Assembly: GCA_030524135.1 (NCBI GenBank)
Contig: JAUNHA010000005.1
Coordinates: forward strand, 21,530 to 85,529
From: Eubacteriales bacterium
GTDB lineage: Bacteria; Bacillota; Clostridia; Lachnospirales; Lachnospiraceae
Length of the DNA: 64,000 bases
Direction: 5' to 3'
Numbering within the stretch: the first letter of the stretch is position 1; every line of letters starts with the position of its first letter. A program made the position numbers and the translations under genes. Shown here piece by piece: positions 43,219 through 52,126 of the stretch. The notes beneath the pieces are model-generated. The model was not told where the DNA came from and made no database searches. It was given only the letters and a program-made list of their open reading frames with translations.

Positions 43219-44475
43219 ATGAACAGACAGGAAGCGGGTAAAAAAAGAGTTGTCATTACAGGTCTGGGAGCGATCACGCCTCTCGGAAATACTGTGGCGG
43301 ATTTTTGGAACGGCGTTCAGGAAGGCAGGGTAGGCGTTGCACCGATCACGGCCTTCGATACGGAAAACTTTAAGGTAAAGCTTGCGGCTGAGGTAAAGGA
43401 TTTCGACGCGAAGAACTATATGGATGCGAAAAGCGCGCGCAGAATGGAACGCTTTTCACAGTTTGCGGTAGCAGCTTCCGCAGAGGCGCTCAGGGACAGC
43501 GGCCTCGATTTGGAAAAGGAAGATGCTTACCGTGTCGGCGTCTGCATCGGTTCAGGAATCGGTTCCCTTCAGACGGCAGAAATCGGAACACAGCGTCTTC
43601 TGGAAAAGGGGCCGTCCCGTGTGGATCCGCTTCTTGTACCGCGGATGATCTCCAATATGGCGGCAGGTAATGTTGCGATCCAGTTCGGGTTAAAGGGAAA
43701 GAACCTGAATGTCGTAACGGCATGCGCGACCGGAACGCACTGTATCGGCGAGGCGTTCCGCAGCATTCTTTACGGAGAGGCGGATGTGATGCTTGCAGGA
43801 GGCGCGGAGGCAGCGGTCACACCGCTTTCCATCGCAGGCTTTACTTCCCTGACGGCACTTTCCGAGAATCCGGATCCAAAGACTGCTTCCCGTCCGTTTG
43901 ATAAAAACAGAGACGGTTTTGTTATGGGTGAGGGCTCGGGTGTGCTGGTTCTGGAAGAGCTTACCCATGCGCTTAAGAGAGGCGCGCATATTTATGCGGA
44001 GCTTCTGGGATACGGCGCAACCTGCGATGCTTATCATATCACTTCCCCGGCAGAAGACGGAGAAGGCGCTGCAAAGGCGATGGAATTTGCGATTCTGGAT
44101 GCCGGCCTTAAGGCGGAAGATATTGATTATGTCAATGCGCACGGCACGAGCACACATCACAATGATCTGTTTGAGACGAAGGCGATCAAGCTCGCGCTCG
44201 GCGATCACGCATACAGGGTAAAAATCAATTCCACGAAGTCGATGACAGGACATCTGCTTGGCGCGGCAGGCGGCGTGGAAGCGATCGTCTGCGTCAAGTC
44301 CATTGAGGATTCTTTTGTACATCAGACTATGGGACTTGAAGAGTCGGAGGAGGCGCTTGATCTGGATTACTGCAAAGGCAGCAGCTTCAGCATGCCGGTG
44401 AATGCGGCGATCAGCAATTCCCTGGGATTTGGCGGTCATAACGCAAGTATTGTGATCGGAAGATATGAGGCATAA
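43219..44475 (+). CDS. fabF: Beta-ketoacyl-ACP synthase II
   Basis: A 418-residue elongating condensing enzyme. The nucleophile is in VVTACATGTHCIGEAF, the two histidines are in VNAHGTSTHHND and SMTGHLLGAAGGVEA, and the C-terminal NSLGFGGHNASIVIG is typical. It extends acyl-ACP by two carbons. GGGAAACGA before ATG 43219 is a weak ribosome site. It is followed after 12 bases by accB. Confidence 0.96.
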   Translation: MNRQEAGKKRVVITGLGAITPLGNTVADFWNGVQEGRVGVAPITAFDTENFKVKLAAEVKDFDAKNYMDAKSARRMERFSQFAVAASAEALRDSGLDLEKEDAYRVGVCIGSGIGSLQTAEIGTQRLLEKGPSRVDPLLVPRMISNMAAGNVAIQFGLKGKNLNVVTACATGTHCIGEAFRSILYGEADVMLAGGAEAAVTPLSIAGFTSLTALSENPDPKTASRPFDKNRDGFVMGEGSGVLVLEELTHALKRGAHIYAELLGYGATCDAYHITSPAEDGEGAAKAMEFAILDAGLKAEDIDYVNAHGTSTHHNDLFETKAIKLALGDHAYRVKINSTKSMTGHLLGAAGGVEAIVCVKSIEDSFVHQTMGLEESEEALDLDYCKGSSFSMPVNAAISNSLGFGGHNASIVIGRYEA

Positions 44476-44487
44476 GGAGATATAAAA

Positions 44488-44976
44488 ATGAAGCTTGAAG
44501 AAATCAAAGAGTTGATGAAAGCGATGGAGGAGAACGATATCTCCAGCTTTGAATATAACGAAGGCGATCTGCATCTTTCCTTCCGCCGCGGCGCCGTGCA
44601 GGATGCACCTGCGGAGGCAAAGGATACGCAGGGGGCAAAGGCAGCTGTGACTGCATGCGCAAAAGCTTCGGCAGAGCTTCCTGCGGATAACAGAAGTGCA
44701 GGTCCGGCGCAGCCGGCAGATGAAAAATCCGCTGCCGGGGATGGAAAGCTTGTGACATCCCCGCTTGTGGGAACCTTTTATGCGGCAGACGCTCCGGATA
44801 AGGAACCGTTCGTAAAGGTGGGAGACACCGTAAAGAAGGGTCAGATACTCGGCATTATCGAGGCGATGAAGCTGATGAATGAGATCGAATCAGACTATGA
44901 CGGCGTGGTAAAATCCGTGCTTGTCAACAACGAGGAAGTCGTTGAATACGGACAGCCGCTGTTCTGCATTGAATAA
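44488..44976 (+). CDS. accB: Biotin carboxyl carrier protein of acetyl-CoA carboxylase
   Basis: A 162-residue BCCP. It has a short N-terminal domain (LEEIKELMKAMEENDISSFEYNEGD), a long Ala/Pro/Lys-rich linker (about 40-80), and a C-terminal biotinyl domain with VTSPLVGTFYAA and the biotinylation motif EAMKLMNEIESD. The biotin carried here shuttles carboxyl groups between AccC and the AccD-AccA fusion encoded downstream. Confidence 0.96.
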   Translation: MKLEEIKELMKAMEENDISSFEYNEGDLHLSFRRGAVQDAPAEAKDTQGAKAAVTACAKASAELPADNRSAGPAQPADEKSAAGDGKLVTSPLVGTFYAADAPDKEPFVKVGDTVKKGQILGIIEAMKLMNEIESDYDGVVKSVLVNNEEVVEYGQPLFCIE

Positions 44977-44991
44977 ACGGGGAGGAAATAC

Positions 44992-45414
44992 ATGCTTGGA
45001 GTAAAGGAAATTGAGGCGATTCTGCCGCACAGACATCCGTTTCTGCTGGTAGACTGTGTGGAGGAGCTTATCCCGGGGCAGAAGGCGGTGGGTTACAAGT
45101 GCGTAACCTTTAACGAGCCGTGGTTTGCGGGACATTTTCCAACGGAACCGGTCATGCCCGGCGTGCTGATCATCGAGGCGCTTGCACAGACGGGCGCGGT
45201 TGCGATCCTTTCAGAGGAGAGCATGAAGGGAAAGATCGCATATTTCGGCGCGATCAACTCGGCGCGTTTCCGTCAGAAGGTCGTACCGGGAGACCGGCTT
45301 CGTCTGGAATGCGAGATCATTAAGAGAAAAGGACCGGTCGGCGTCGGAAAAGCCGTCGCATACGTCGGCGATAAAGTAGCCGTACAGGCTGAGCTTACGT
45401 TCATGTGCGGTTAA
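44992..45414 (+). CDS. fabZ: 3-hydroxyacyl-ACP dehydratase
   Basis: A 140-residue hotdog-fold dehydratase. Catalytic residues are visible in LPHRHPFLLVDCVEEL (histidine) and FPTEPVMPGVLIIEALAQTG (glutamate). It removes water from beta-hydroxyacyl-ACP in each cycle. No fabA or fabM is in the window, so the route to unsaturated fatty acids is not shown here. GGGAGG precedes the start. Confidence 0.96.
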   Translation: MLGVKEIEAILPHRHPFLLVDCVEELIPGQKAVGYKCVTFNEPWFAGHFPTEPVMPGVLIIEALAQTGAVAILSEESMKGKIAYFGAINSARFRQKVVPGDRLRLECEIIKRKGPVGVGKAVAYVGDKVAVQAELTFMCG

Positions 45415-45476
45415 AAACAGAGCAAACGGCCGCATGGACACAGGGACATGCGGCTTATCTGAAGGAGGACAGGGAA

Positions 45477-46832
45477 ATGTTTCATAAGGTGTTGGTGGCC
45501 AATCGCGGAGAGATCGCGGTTCGCGTCATAAGAGCGCTCCGGGAAATGGGCATCCGGTCGGTGGCTGTTTATTCGGAAGCGGACAGGGAGGCGCTGCATG
45601 TAATGCTGGCGGATGAGGCGATCTGTATCGGCCCGGCACCGGCTACGGAGAGCTATCTGAATATGGAGGCGATCCTTTCGGCGGCAGTGGCGATCGGAGC
45701 GGAGGCCATCCATCCGGGATTTGGATTCCTTTCGGAGAATGCGAAATTCGCAGGTCTCTGCGAGACCTGCGGCATTAAATTCATCGGACCGTCAGCAGAG
45801 ATCATTGAGAAAGCGGGCAACAAATCCGAAGCAAGAAATACCATGAAGCGGGCAGGCGTGCCGGTCATTCCTGGAACGCATGAGCCGGTATTTGACGCAA
45901 AGACTGCACTGAAGGCGGCAAAGCGGATCGGATTTCCGGTCATGATCAAGGCTTCTTCGGGCGGCGGCGGAAGAGGTATGCGTGTTGCTGAAAGCGCGGA
46001 TGGATTTGAGGCGCTGTTCAATGCGGCGCAGCTTGAGTCGATCAAGGGATTTTCCGATGACAGCATGTATATTGAAAAATATATCCAGAATCCGCGTCAT
46101 ATCGAATTTCAGATTCTGGCGGATTCCTTCGGGAATATCGTGCACCTTGGGGAAAGAGACTGCTCCATTCAGAGACGCCACCAGAAGGTCCTTGAGGAAT
46201 CGCCCTGTGAGGCGATCAGTCCGGCGCTGCGCACCCGTATGGGAAAGATGGCGGTAAAGGCAGCGAAGGCCGTTGGCTATGAGAATGCGGGTACGATCGA
46301 GTTTCTGCTCGACAATGGCAGAAAGTTCTATTTCATGGAAATGAACACGCGCATTCAGGTGGAGCATCCGATCACGGAGCTCGTGACGGGAATCGACCTG
46401 ATCAAGGAGCAGATCCGCATCGCCGCGGGAGAAAAGCTTGCGTTTACACAGAAGGACGTCGTGATCCGCGGACACGCGATCGAGTGCCGTATCAATGCGG
46501 AAAATCCGGAGAAAAACTTCATGCCGTCTCCGGGACGCATTACGGACATTCACATGCCGGGCGGAAACGGCGTGCGTGTGGACGGCCATATTTACACGGA
46601 TTATCAGGTGCCGGCAAACTATGATTCGCTGCTTCTGAAGCTCTGCGTATACGGAAAAGACCGCCAGGAGGCGATCGCGAAGATGCGTTCGGCGCTCGGC
46701 GAGCTTGTGATCGAGGGCATTGATACGAATATAGACTTTGAATATGATCTTGTCAGTCATAAGGCATTTGAAACAGGGAAGATCACGACGGATTTCATAG
46801 AGAGCTATTTCCCGGAGTACGTGAAAAAATAA
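45477..46832 (+). CDS. accC: Biotin carboxylase of acetyl-CoA carboxylase
   Basis: A 451-residue ATP-grasp enzyme that carboxylates biotin on AccB with bicarbonate and ATP. Motifs: FHKVLVANRGEIAVRVIRALREMG, ASSGGGGRGMRVAES (glycine-rich ATP lid), YIEKYIQNPRHIEFQILAD, ERDCSIQRRHQKVLEE and FYFMEMNTRIQVEHPITE. AAGGAGG upstream fixes ATG 45477 rather than the upstream in-frame ATG. Confidence 0.97.
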   Translation: MFHKVLVANRGEIAVRVIRALREMGIRSVAVYSEADREALHVMLADEAICIGPAPATESYLNMEAILSAAVAIGAEAIHPGFGFLSENAKFAGLCETCGIKFIGPSAEIIEKAGNKSEARNTMKRAGVPVIPGTHEPVFDAKTALKAAKRIGFPVMIKASSGGGGRGMRVAESADGFEALFNAAQLESIKGFSDDSMYIEKYIQNPRHIEFQILADSFGNIVHLGERDCSIQRRHQKVLEESPCEAISPALRTRMGKMAVKAAKAVGYENAGTIEFLLDNGRKFYFMEMNTRIQVEHPITELVTGIDLIKEQIRIAAGEKLAFTQKDVVIRGHAIECRINAENPEKNFMPSPGRITDIHMPGGNGVRVDGHIYTDYQVPANYDSLLLKLCVYGKDRQEAIAKMRSALGELVIEGIDTNIDFEYDLVSHKAFETGKITTDFIESYFPEYVKK

Positions 46833-46853
46833 CAGGGGACAGGCGGAGAATTC

Positions 46854-48659
46854 ATGCTAAAGGATTTCATCAGAAAAAAACAGGAGCAGAGGGCGGTAAG
46901 ACGCCCTGATTTCAGCCGGATCAAAACGGGTGTGAATGAAGGAAGCGCGGACAACGCGCAGAGCCGGGATACGGACGCCGCAAAGATAAATGCTCAGCCG
47001 GCTTTTGTGCCGGAGGTCCCGGACAATGTATACCGCAAGTGCAACTATTGTAAAAAGGCGATCCTGAATGCGGATGTGCGGAACAATCTGTATCGCTGCC
47101 CGCGCTGCGGCGGATATTTCCGCGTCCATGCGCGCCGGAGAATCGAGCTACTGGCGGATGAAGGAAGCTTCAAAGAACTGAATGCGGTCCAGCCGTTTGT
47201 TAATCCGCTGAATTTTCCAAATTATGAAGCAAAGGTACGCGCTTCCCAGGAAAAATTCGGGCTTGATGAGGCGGTCGTGAGCGGCGTCTGCAGCATCGCA
47301 GGGGAAAGGGCAGTGCTTTGTGTCTGTGACGGCCGCTTTATCATGAGCTCCATGGGACACAATGTTGGAGAAAAGATCACGGAGGCGGTGGAGCTTGCGA
47401 CGAAGGAAAAGCTTCCGGTCATTATCTACTGCTGTTCGGGCGGCGCCCGGATGCAGGAGGGCATCGTAAGCCTTATGCAGATGGCGAAAACGTCGGCGGC
47501 GCTCAGAGCGCATCATGAGGCGGGACTCCTCTATGTGAGCGTCCTTACGAATCCGACGACGGGCGGCGTAACAGCGAGCTTTGCGATGCTTGGAGATGTC
47601 ATTCTGGCAGAGCCAAAGGCGCTGATCGGATTTGCCGGACCGCGCGTGATCGAGCAGACGATCGGACAGAAGCTTCCTGAGGGCTTTCAGACCTCGGAGT
47701 TTCTGCTGGAGCACGGCTTTGTCGATGCGATCGCAGGCAGGGAGGAGCAGAAGGAGCTTCTCGCAAGGCTGATCCGGATGCACGACAAAACGGTGCTTAC
47801 GGACGGAACGAAGGCGCTTAAGTCATTTGCGGAAAGCGGGCAGGCCGAGGTGCAGAAGAAAGGCGCGGAAAAAATGCTTTCCGCCTGGGAGAGGGTGCAG
47901 CTTTCGAGGGATGCAAAACGTCCCAAGGCACTGGATTATATTGAGCGTATTTTTGATTCGTTTACAGAGCTGCACGGTGACCGCTGCTATGGAGACGACG
48001 GCGCGATCGTCGGCGGGCTTGCGGAGCTTTTCGGCATGCCGGTGACGGTGATCGCGGAGCAGAAGGGACGCAGCATGCGGGAAAATCTGCAGAGAAATTT
48101 CGGCATGCCGTCTCCGGAAGGCTATAGGAAGGCGCTCCGGCTTATGCGGGAGGCTGACGATTTCGGACGGTCGATCATCTGTTTTGTAGATACGCCCGGC
48201 GCTTATCCGGGCATCGAATCCGAGGAGCGCGGACAGGGCGAAGCAATCGCACGCTGTCTCTATGAGCTGTCAGGCGTAAAGGTACCGGTGCTTTCTCTGG
48301 TGATCTCGGAGGGCGGAAGCGGCGGAGCGCTTGCGCTTGCGGTCGCAAACGAGGTCTGGATGATGGAAAATGCGGTTTACAGCATCTTATCTCCGGAGGG
48401 CTTTGCGAGCATTCTCTATAAGGATGCGAAAAAGGCAAAGGAAGCAGCAGAGCTTATGAAGCTGACCGCGGAGGATCTGCTCTCCCTTAAGGTGATCGAC
48501 CGCATTATTCCGGAGGAGGAGCCCTGCGTCTCGATGAAGTCGCTGGATGCGCTTTGCAGGGATCTTAAGCGGGATATGGCGGGATTTCTTGTCCGGGAGG
48601 CGGCGCTTTCTGCGGAAGAGATCCGGACGGAGCGCAATCTGCGCTACCGGGGCATTTAA
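46854..48659 (+). CDS. Acetyl-CoA carboxylase carboxyltransferase, AccD-AccA fusion
   Basis: A 601-residue protein holding both carboxyltransferase subunits. Residues about 60-320 are AccD-like: a zinc ribbon with CNYCKKAI and [15 protein letters not shown], then SCAR-like [23 protein letters not shown] and [18 protein letters not shown]. Residues about 355-600 are AccA-like: [40 protein letters not shown]-type residues and [20 protein letters not shown]. In most bacteria accD and accA are separate genes; the N-terminal helical part of AccA is shortened. Transfers carboxyl from biotin to acetyl-CoA to give malonyl-CoA. Last enzyme gene of the operon. Confidence 0.94.
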   Translation: MLKDFIRKKQEQRAVRRPDFSRIKTGVNEGSADNAQSRDTDAAKINAQPAFVPEVPDNVYRKCNYCKKAILNADVRNNLYRCPRCGGYFRVHARRRIELLADEGSFKELNAVQPFVNPLNFPNYEAKVRASQEKFGLDEAVVSGVCSIAGERAVLCVCDGRFIMSSMGHNVGEKITEAVELATKEKLPVIIYCCSGGARMQEGIVSLMQMAKTSAALRAHHEAGLLYVSVLTNPTTGGVTASFAMLGDVILAEPKALIGFAGPRVIEQTIGQKLPEGFQTSEFLLEHGFVDAIAGREEQKELLARLIRMHDKTVLTDGTKALKSFAESGQAEVQKKGAEKMLSAWERVQLSRDAKRPKALDYIERIFDSFTELHGDRCYGDDGAIVGGLAELFGMPVTVIAEQKGRSMRENLQRNFGMPSPEGYRKALRLMREADDFGRSIICFVDTPGAYPGIESEERGQGEAIARCLYELSGVKVPVLSLVISEGGSGGALALAVANEVWMMENAVYSILSPEGFASILYKDAKKAKEAAELMKLTAEDLLSLKVIDRIIPEEEPCVSMKSLDALCRDLKRDMAGFLVREAALSAEEIRTERNLRYRGI

Positions 48660-48743
48660 GAAACCGTAAGTATAAATTAATCAATTGTTATAGATAAAAT
48701 CTTTTTTTCTGATATAATCAGTAAGAAGCTTGGAAAGGCAGTT

Positions 48744-49184
48744 ATGGACAGCTTTGAGCGTATCAACAATGTATTGGTTCATTTGTTCCGGGATATTCTG
48801 TCTCTGGAAGAAAAGGCGATGGCAGCTTCGGAATTCAGTGATCTGAGCATGAATGACTGGCATGTGATCGAGGCGATCGGACCGGAGGCCAAAAAGAACA
48901 TGTCCCAGATCGCAAGAGAGCTTTCCGTAACGCTGGGATCGCTGACATCGGCAATGAACGGCCTGCACAACAAAGGATATGTTGAGCGCAGGCACAGCAC
49001 ATCGGATCGCAGAGTGGTCAATATTTCCCTGACGGACCGCGGCGTGGCAGCTTTTGAAGAGCATGCCCAGTTCCATAAAAAGATGATCGATGCGATCATC
49101 CGGGACCAGACGCCGGAGGAGCTTTCCGTGCTCGTGCGTTCCCTTTCAAAGCTGACGGATTTTTTCATGAGCTATAAGGCCTGA
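48744..49184 (+). CDS. fabT: FabT-like MarR-family regulator of fatty-acid synthesis
   Basis: A 146-residue MarR-family protein whose layout follows streptococcal FabT: an N-terminal helix pair (FERINNVLVHLFRDILSLEEKA), a winged helix with MSQIARELSVTLGSLTSAMNGLHNKGYVERRHSTSDRRVVNISLT, and a C-terminal dimerization helix. FabT binds long-chain acyl-ACP and represses the fab operon. In streptococci fabT comes first in the operon; here it follows accDA by 84 bases, with a TATAAT at 48713-48718 but no good -35. The palindrome at the fabH promoter is its probable target. Confidence 0.87.
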   Translation: MDSFERINNVLVHLFRDILSLEEKAMAASEFSDLSMNDWHVIEAIGPEAKKNMSQIARELSVTLGSLTSAMNGLHNKGYVERRHSTSDRRVVNISLTDRGVAAFEEHAQFHKKMIDAIIRDQTPEELSVLVRSLSKLTDFFMSYKA

Positions 49185-49245
49185 CCGGCAGGATCGGAGA
49201 AGATTGGATCTTCGCGCCGGGACGGTATTTTCAGGAGGAATGATT

Positions 49246-49872
49246 TTGAAGAAAACCATATCGTTTGCAGCGGCAGTGATCGCCGCCCTTGCACTTTCGG
49301 CATGCACTCCGTCCGATATTACCTCGGGGGAAAACCAGCAGAGACCGGAGGGCGTAACCGAGACGCAGACTCAGGATGCGATGAGCCTTAAGGATAAGCC
49401 GACGGTAGAATATACGATTCCCGCAGACGCGCCGACCGGAGTGGACGGCGGTCCCGGCGTGATGGAGACGACAGCGGTGGACGACTCCTATTATCCGGAG
49501 GATAAAAGGGGTGTTGCTGAGGAGAGCAGTACGTCGGAGATCGCGTGCCTGTATGTTCCGACTGCGGACGGTATCGTGCAGAGCCTTTCCGATGTCAGCG
49601 CAATGGATGCCGACGGACTGATCGCAGGTCTCGTGGCCGAGGGCGTGCTTGGCAGCGGAACGGAGGTGACGGCATTTTCACAGGCGGGAAGTACGGCTTC
49701 TCTTTCTCTGAATAAGCTTACGGCAGCGGCTCCTGATATCTCGGATGAGGTTCTGCTTGCCTGCATCGTCAATACGTTTACGGAAAATCTCGGTATGGAC
49801 AGCCTGTCCGTAAAGGACGGCGGGCAGGATTTTGGGACGCTGAGCTATACGGATGAATATAATGCGACCTGA
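49246..49872 (+). CDS. GerMN-domain lipoprotein
   Basis: A 208-residue lipoprotein. The signal peptide KKTISFAAAVIAALALSAC ends in the lipobox SAC (about residue 20), then a Thr/Gln/Glu-rich linker to about residue 85, and a GerMN-like domain (about 95-195) with IACLYVPTADGIVQSLSDV and ISDEVLLACIVNTFTENLG. GerMN proteins are surface-attached and linked to sporulation or germination in Firmicutes; the role here is unproven. The open frame begins at a TTG at 49204, but AGGAGG at 49233-49238 gives correct spacing only to the TTG at 49246, so a TTG start is proposed; ATG 49240 is too close. Confidence 0.7.
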   Translation: MKKTISFAAAVIAALALSACTPSDITSGENQQRPEGVTETQTQDAMSLKDKPTVEYTIPADAPTGVDGGPGVMETTAVDDSYYPEDKRGVAEESSTSEIACLYVPTADGIVQSLSDVSAMDADGLIAGLVAEGVLGSGTEVTAFSQAGSTASLSLNKLTAAAPDISDEVLLACIVNTFTENLGMDSLSVKDGGQDFGTLSYTDEYNAT

Positions 49873-49918
49873 TCGTGACCGGCTGTATGGTTTCTGATCT
49901 TAAATAAAAGATGATAAA

Positions 49919-49953
49919 TGCCCGGCGGACCGGAAGATAAGGTCTGCCGGGCA
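49919..49953. terminator. GC-rich hairpin after the GerMN lipoprotein gene
   Basis: TGCCCGGCGGACC (49920-49932) pairs with GGTCTGCCGGGCA (49941-49953) with one wobble. The stem is strong but a T-tract is lacking on the plus strand, so it is a probable rather than certain terminator. Confidence 0.5.
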
Positions 49954-49955
49954 TA

Positions 49956-49984
49956 TTGTGTGTTTGCGGGACTTTTGTTATAGT
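49956..49984 (+). promoter_or_regulatory. Promoter of the PrpR-like regulator gene
   Basis: TTGTGT (49956-49961) and TATAGT (49979-49984) with a 17-base spacer, about 50 bases before the TTG start codon at 50035. This is a housekeeping-sigma arrangement, not a -24/-12 promoter. Confidence 0.55.
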
Positions 49985-50034
49985 AAAAAGAAAGGAAGCG
50001 CAGAACAGACACACAGAGGAAGGGAGAGGCGGCC

Positions 50035-51936
50035 TTGGAAAACATCGTGCTTTTTGTGCCGAGAGCGGAAATGCTGTATCAGGCACACAATATTCTGCAG
50101 GAAAAGAAGTACCAGATTCAGGAAATGAAAGTGATTGCAACAGATAACGCAGTCGCCGAGGCGCGCCGCGCGATCTCGGAGGGCGCCTCCGTTATTATTG
50201 CGCGAGGACTTCAGGCCTATCTGATTAAACAGTATACGGACGTTCCGGTGGTGGAACTGATCATGACGGCGCAGGAGATGGCGCTTCTCATAAAGCGGGC
50301 AAAGCAGATCATAAAAAAGCCCAATCCGGTCATTGCCGTCATCGGATTGTATAACATGTTCTGCGATATGTCGTACTTTGACGAGCTGTATGATATTGAA
50401 CTCCGGACCTATTATATCAGGGAGCGCGGATCACTTTCGGAGGAGACGCGGCATGCGGTGCTTGACGGGGCCGATCTTATTATCGGCGGTGACACGGTCG
50501 TTTCCGCCGCGACAGAAAACGGTGTACCCTCCCTGTTTCTCTCTACGACGGAGGATTCTCTTCGGCAGGCTTTTCTGATGGCGGAAAGCGTGCAGTTTGC
50601 CAGAAAGGCAGAGCGGAAATCGGCGGCGCAGATGGAGACGCTGCTGGACTATTCTTTTAACGGCGTTATGCGTCTCAATGAAAACGGAATTATCACGGCG
50701 GCCAATCCGCAGATGGAGGATCTGGTGGGCCGGACTCCGGACGAGCTGCTTGAACATAACATCCGGGAGATCGTGCCGACGATCGGAGAAGCGGCGCTGC
50801 ACAGGGTGCTGCAGGATGGAAAGGATTATTCCGTGACCCTCGACAATGTAAAGCATCCGGTCTTTGCGGTCATGGCGCCGATCCGTGATGGAGAGCGGAT
50901 CGAGGGTGCGATTCTTACCTGCCAGAAGATCAGGCGTGTCCGCGGTACGGCAGAGGAAAAAAAGCCGCAGACCCCGGGAGCGGGCGGACAGGCGATCCGC
51001 GGGCTTCCGGCGATCTCGCATTTCAAGGATATTTTACAGGAATCGGAGCCGATGCAGGAATGCGTGCGCTATGCAAGGCTGTATGCGCTGTCGGATAAAC
51101 CGGTCGTACTGAGAGGCGAGCCCGGAACGGAGAAACGCATGCTGGCAGAGAGTATGCACAATATCAGCGAGCGTGCGAACGGACCGTTTCTTGATGTTCC
51201 ATGCGAAGGGCAGAGCGGGGCAGAGCAGCGGGAGATGATCTTTGGAGATAAGGGAGCGGTATCACAGGTACAGGGCGGAACACTTCTGATTCACAACGCG
51301 GAGGAGCTGACCGAGGACAATCAGTACCGGCTTTATCAGCTGCTTCAGTTTCATCTGCACCGGGGAAGCGATGTGTCAAAGCTGCGCCGCGTGGATGTGC
51401 GCATCATGGTGACGGTCCGCACGCCGCTTTCAAAGCTGAAGGAGAGCGGGAAGATCAGTCCGGAGCTGTTTTACCTGCTGTCCGGTCTGGAGCTTGTGGT
51501 TCCGCCGCTCAGAAGACGCAGGGAAGATCTTTCAAGAAAACTGGAAGATACGCTGCAGGAGTGCTGTGAGCGTTATGGAAGATTTCATATCCTGACCGCC
51601 GGGGCAAAAAAGGTGCTGATGAATTATCCGTGGTACGGCAATCTGTTCCAGATCGAGCATTACTGTGACCGTCTTGTGCTGACGGCGGGCAAGCGGTCGA
51701 TCGATGAGATCGTGGCAAGAAATCTTCTGGCGGAGCTTTATCCGGAGGAAACAGAGCATACACCGGCGGAGATCGTGGCGCACGGCGTTGAGTGGTCCGG
51801 CGAGGCGGCCGAGATCGTAAAACTGCTCCGGAGCTTTGGAGGAAGCAGGGAAAAAACAGCCGAGACCCTCGGAATCAGCAAGGCAACCTTGTGGAGACGT
51901 ATGAAACGCTATGGCATAGATTTCAAAAAAATCTGA
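50035..51936 (+). CDS. PrpR-N/PAS regulator with degenerate AAA+ domain and Fis-type HTH
   Basis: A 633-residue regulator laid out like sigma-54 activators of the PrpR group: PrpR N-terminal sensory domain (about 1-185, with GASVIIARGLQAYLIKQ), a PAS domain (about 200-290, GVMRLNENGIITAANPQMEDLVG), an AAA+ region (about 330-545), and a C-terminal Fis-type helix-turn-helix (GGSREKTAETLGISKATLWRRMKRYGI). The AAA+ part is degenerate: Walker A reads GEPGTEKRM, the GAFTGA loop that contacts sigma-54 is deleted (FGDKGAVSQVQGGTLL), and the Walker B acidic pair is replaced by LLIHNAEEL. It likely acts without sigma-54. The start is TTG behind GGGAGAGG. A perfect terminator follows. Control of the hexarate genes downstream is inferred from position. 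Confidence 0.85.
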   Translation: MENIVLFVPRAEMLYQAHNILQEKKYQIQEMKVIATDNAVAEARRAISEGASVIIARGLQAYLIKQYTDVPVVELIMTAQEMALLIKRAKQIIKKPNPVIAVIGLYNMFCDMSYFDELYDIELRTYYIRERGSLSEETRHAVLDGADLIIGGDTVVSAATENGVPSLFLSTTEDSLRQAFLMAESVQFARKAERKSAAQMETLLDYSFNGVMRLNENGIITAANPQMEDLVGRTPDELLEHNIREIVPTIGEAALHRVLQDGKDYSVTLDNVKHPVFAVMAPIRDGERIEGAILTCQKIRRVRGTAEEKKPQTPGAGGQAIRGLPAISHFKDILQESEPMQECVRYARLYALSDKPVVLRGEPGTEKRMLAESMHNISERANGPFLDVPCEGQSGAEQREMIFGDKGAVSQVQGGTLLIHNAEELTEDNQYRLYQLLQFHLHRGSDVSKLRRVDVRIMVTVRTPLSKLKESGKISPELFYLLSGLELVVPPLRRRREDLSRKLEDTLQECCERYGRFHILTAGAKKVLMNYPWYGNLFQIEHYCDRLVLTAGKRSIDEIVARNLLAELYPEETEHTPAEIVAHGVEWSGEAAEIVKLLRSFGGSREKTAETLGISKATLWRRMKRYGIDFKKI

Positions 51937-51979
51937 AAACAGGGAGAAAATCATTCAAAAAGTGAAACAATGAAAGACA

Positions 51980-52019
51980 AGATTTCAACTATTTGAAATC
52001 TTGTCTTTTTTGTATAAAA
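51980..52019 (+). terminator. Rho-independent terminator after the PrpR-like regulator
   Basis: A perfect 13-base stem, GACAAGATTTCAA paired with TTGAAATCTTGTC around a CTAT loop, followed by TTTTTT. It separates the regulator from the hexarate genes. Confidence 0.88.
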
Positions 52020-52048
52020 AAATATAGATAATTTAGTAATTGCGCCGA

Positions 52049-52077
52049 TTGTGAGAGGGATTTTTTTCCAATATAAT
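52049..52077 (+). promoter_or_regulatory. Promoter of garR and possibly downstream hexarate genes
   Basis: TTGTGA (52049-52054) and TATAAT (52072-52077) with a 17-base spacer, about 50 bases before the garR start. This is a housekeeping promoter; no -24/-12 element (TGGCAC-N5-TTGC) is visible nearby, consistent with the degenerate regulator. Confidence 0.7.
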
Positions 52078-52126
52078 CCCATCATACGAAACATTAACAA
52101 CATTGCATGAGAGGAGCATATACGAT

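Noticed and set aside
51937-52126. A sigma-54 (-24/-12) promoter before garR
   Set aside because: No TGGCAC-N5-TTGC-like element is visible, and a good housekeeping promoter is present.
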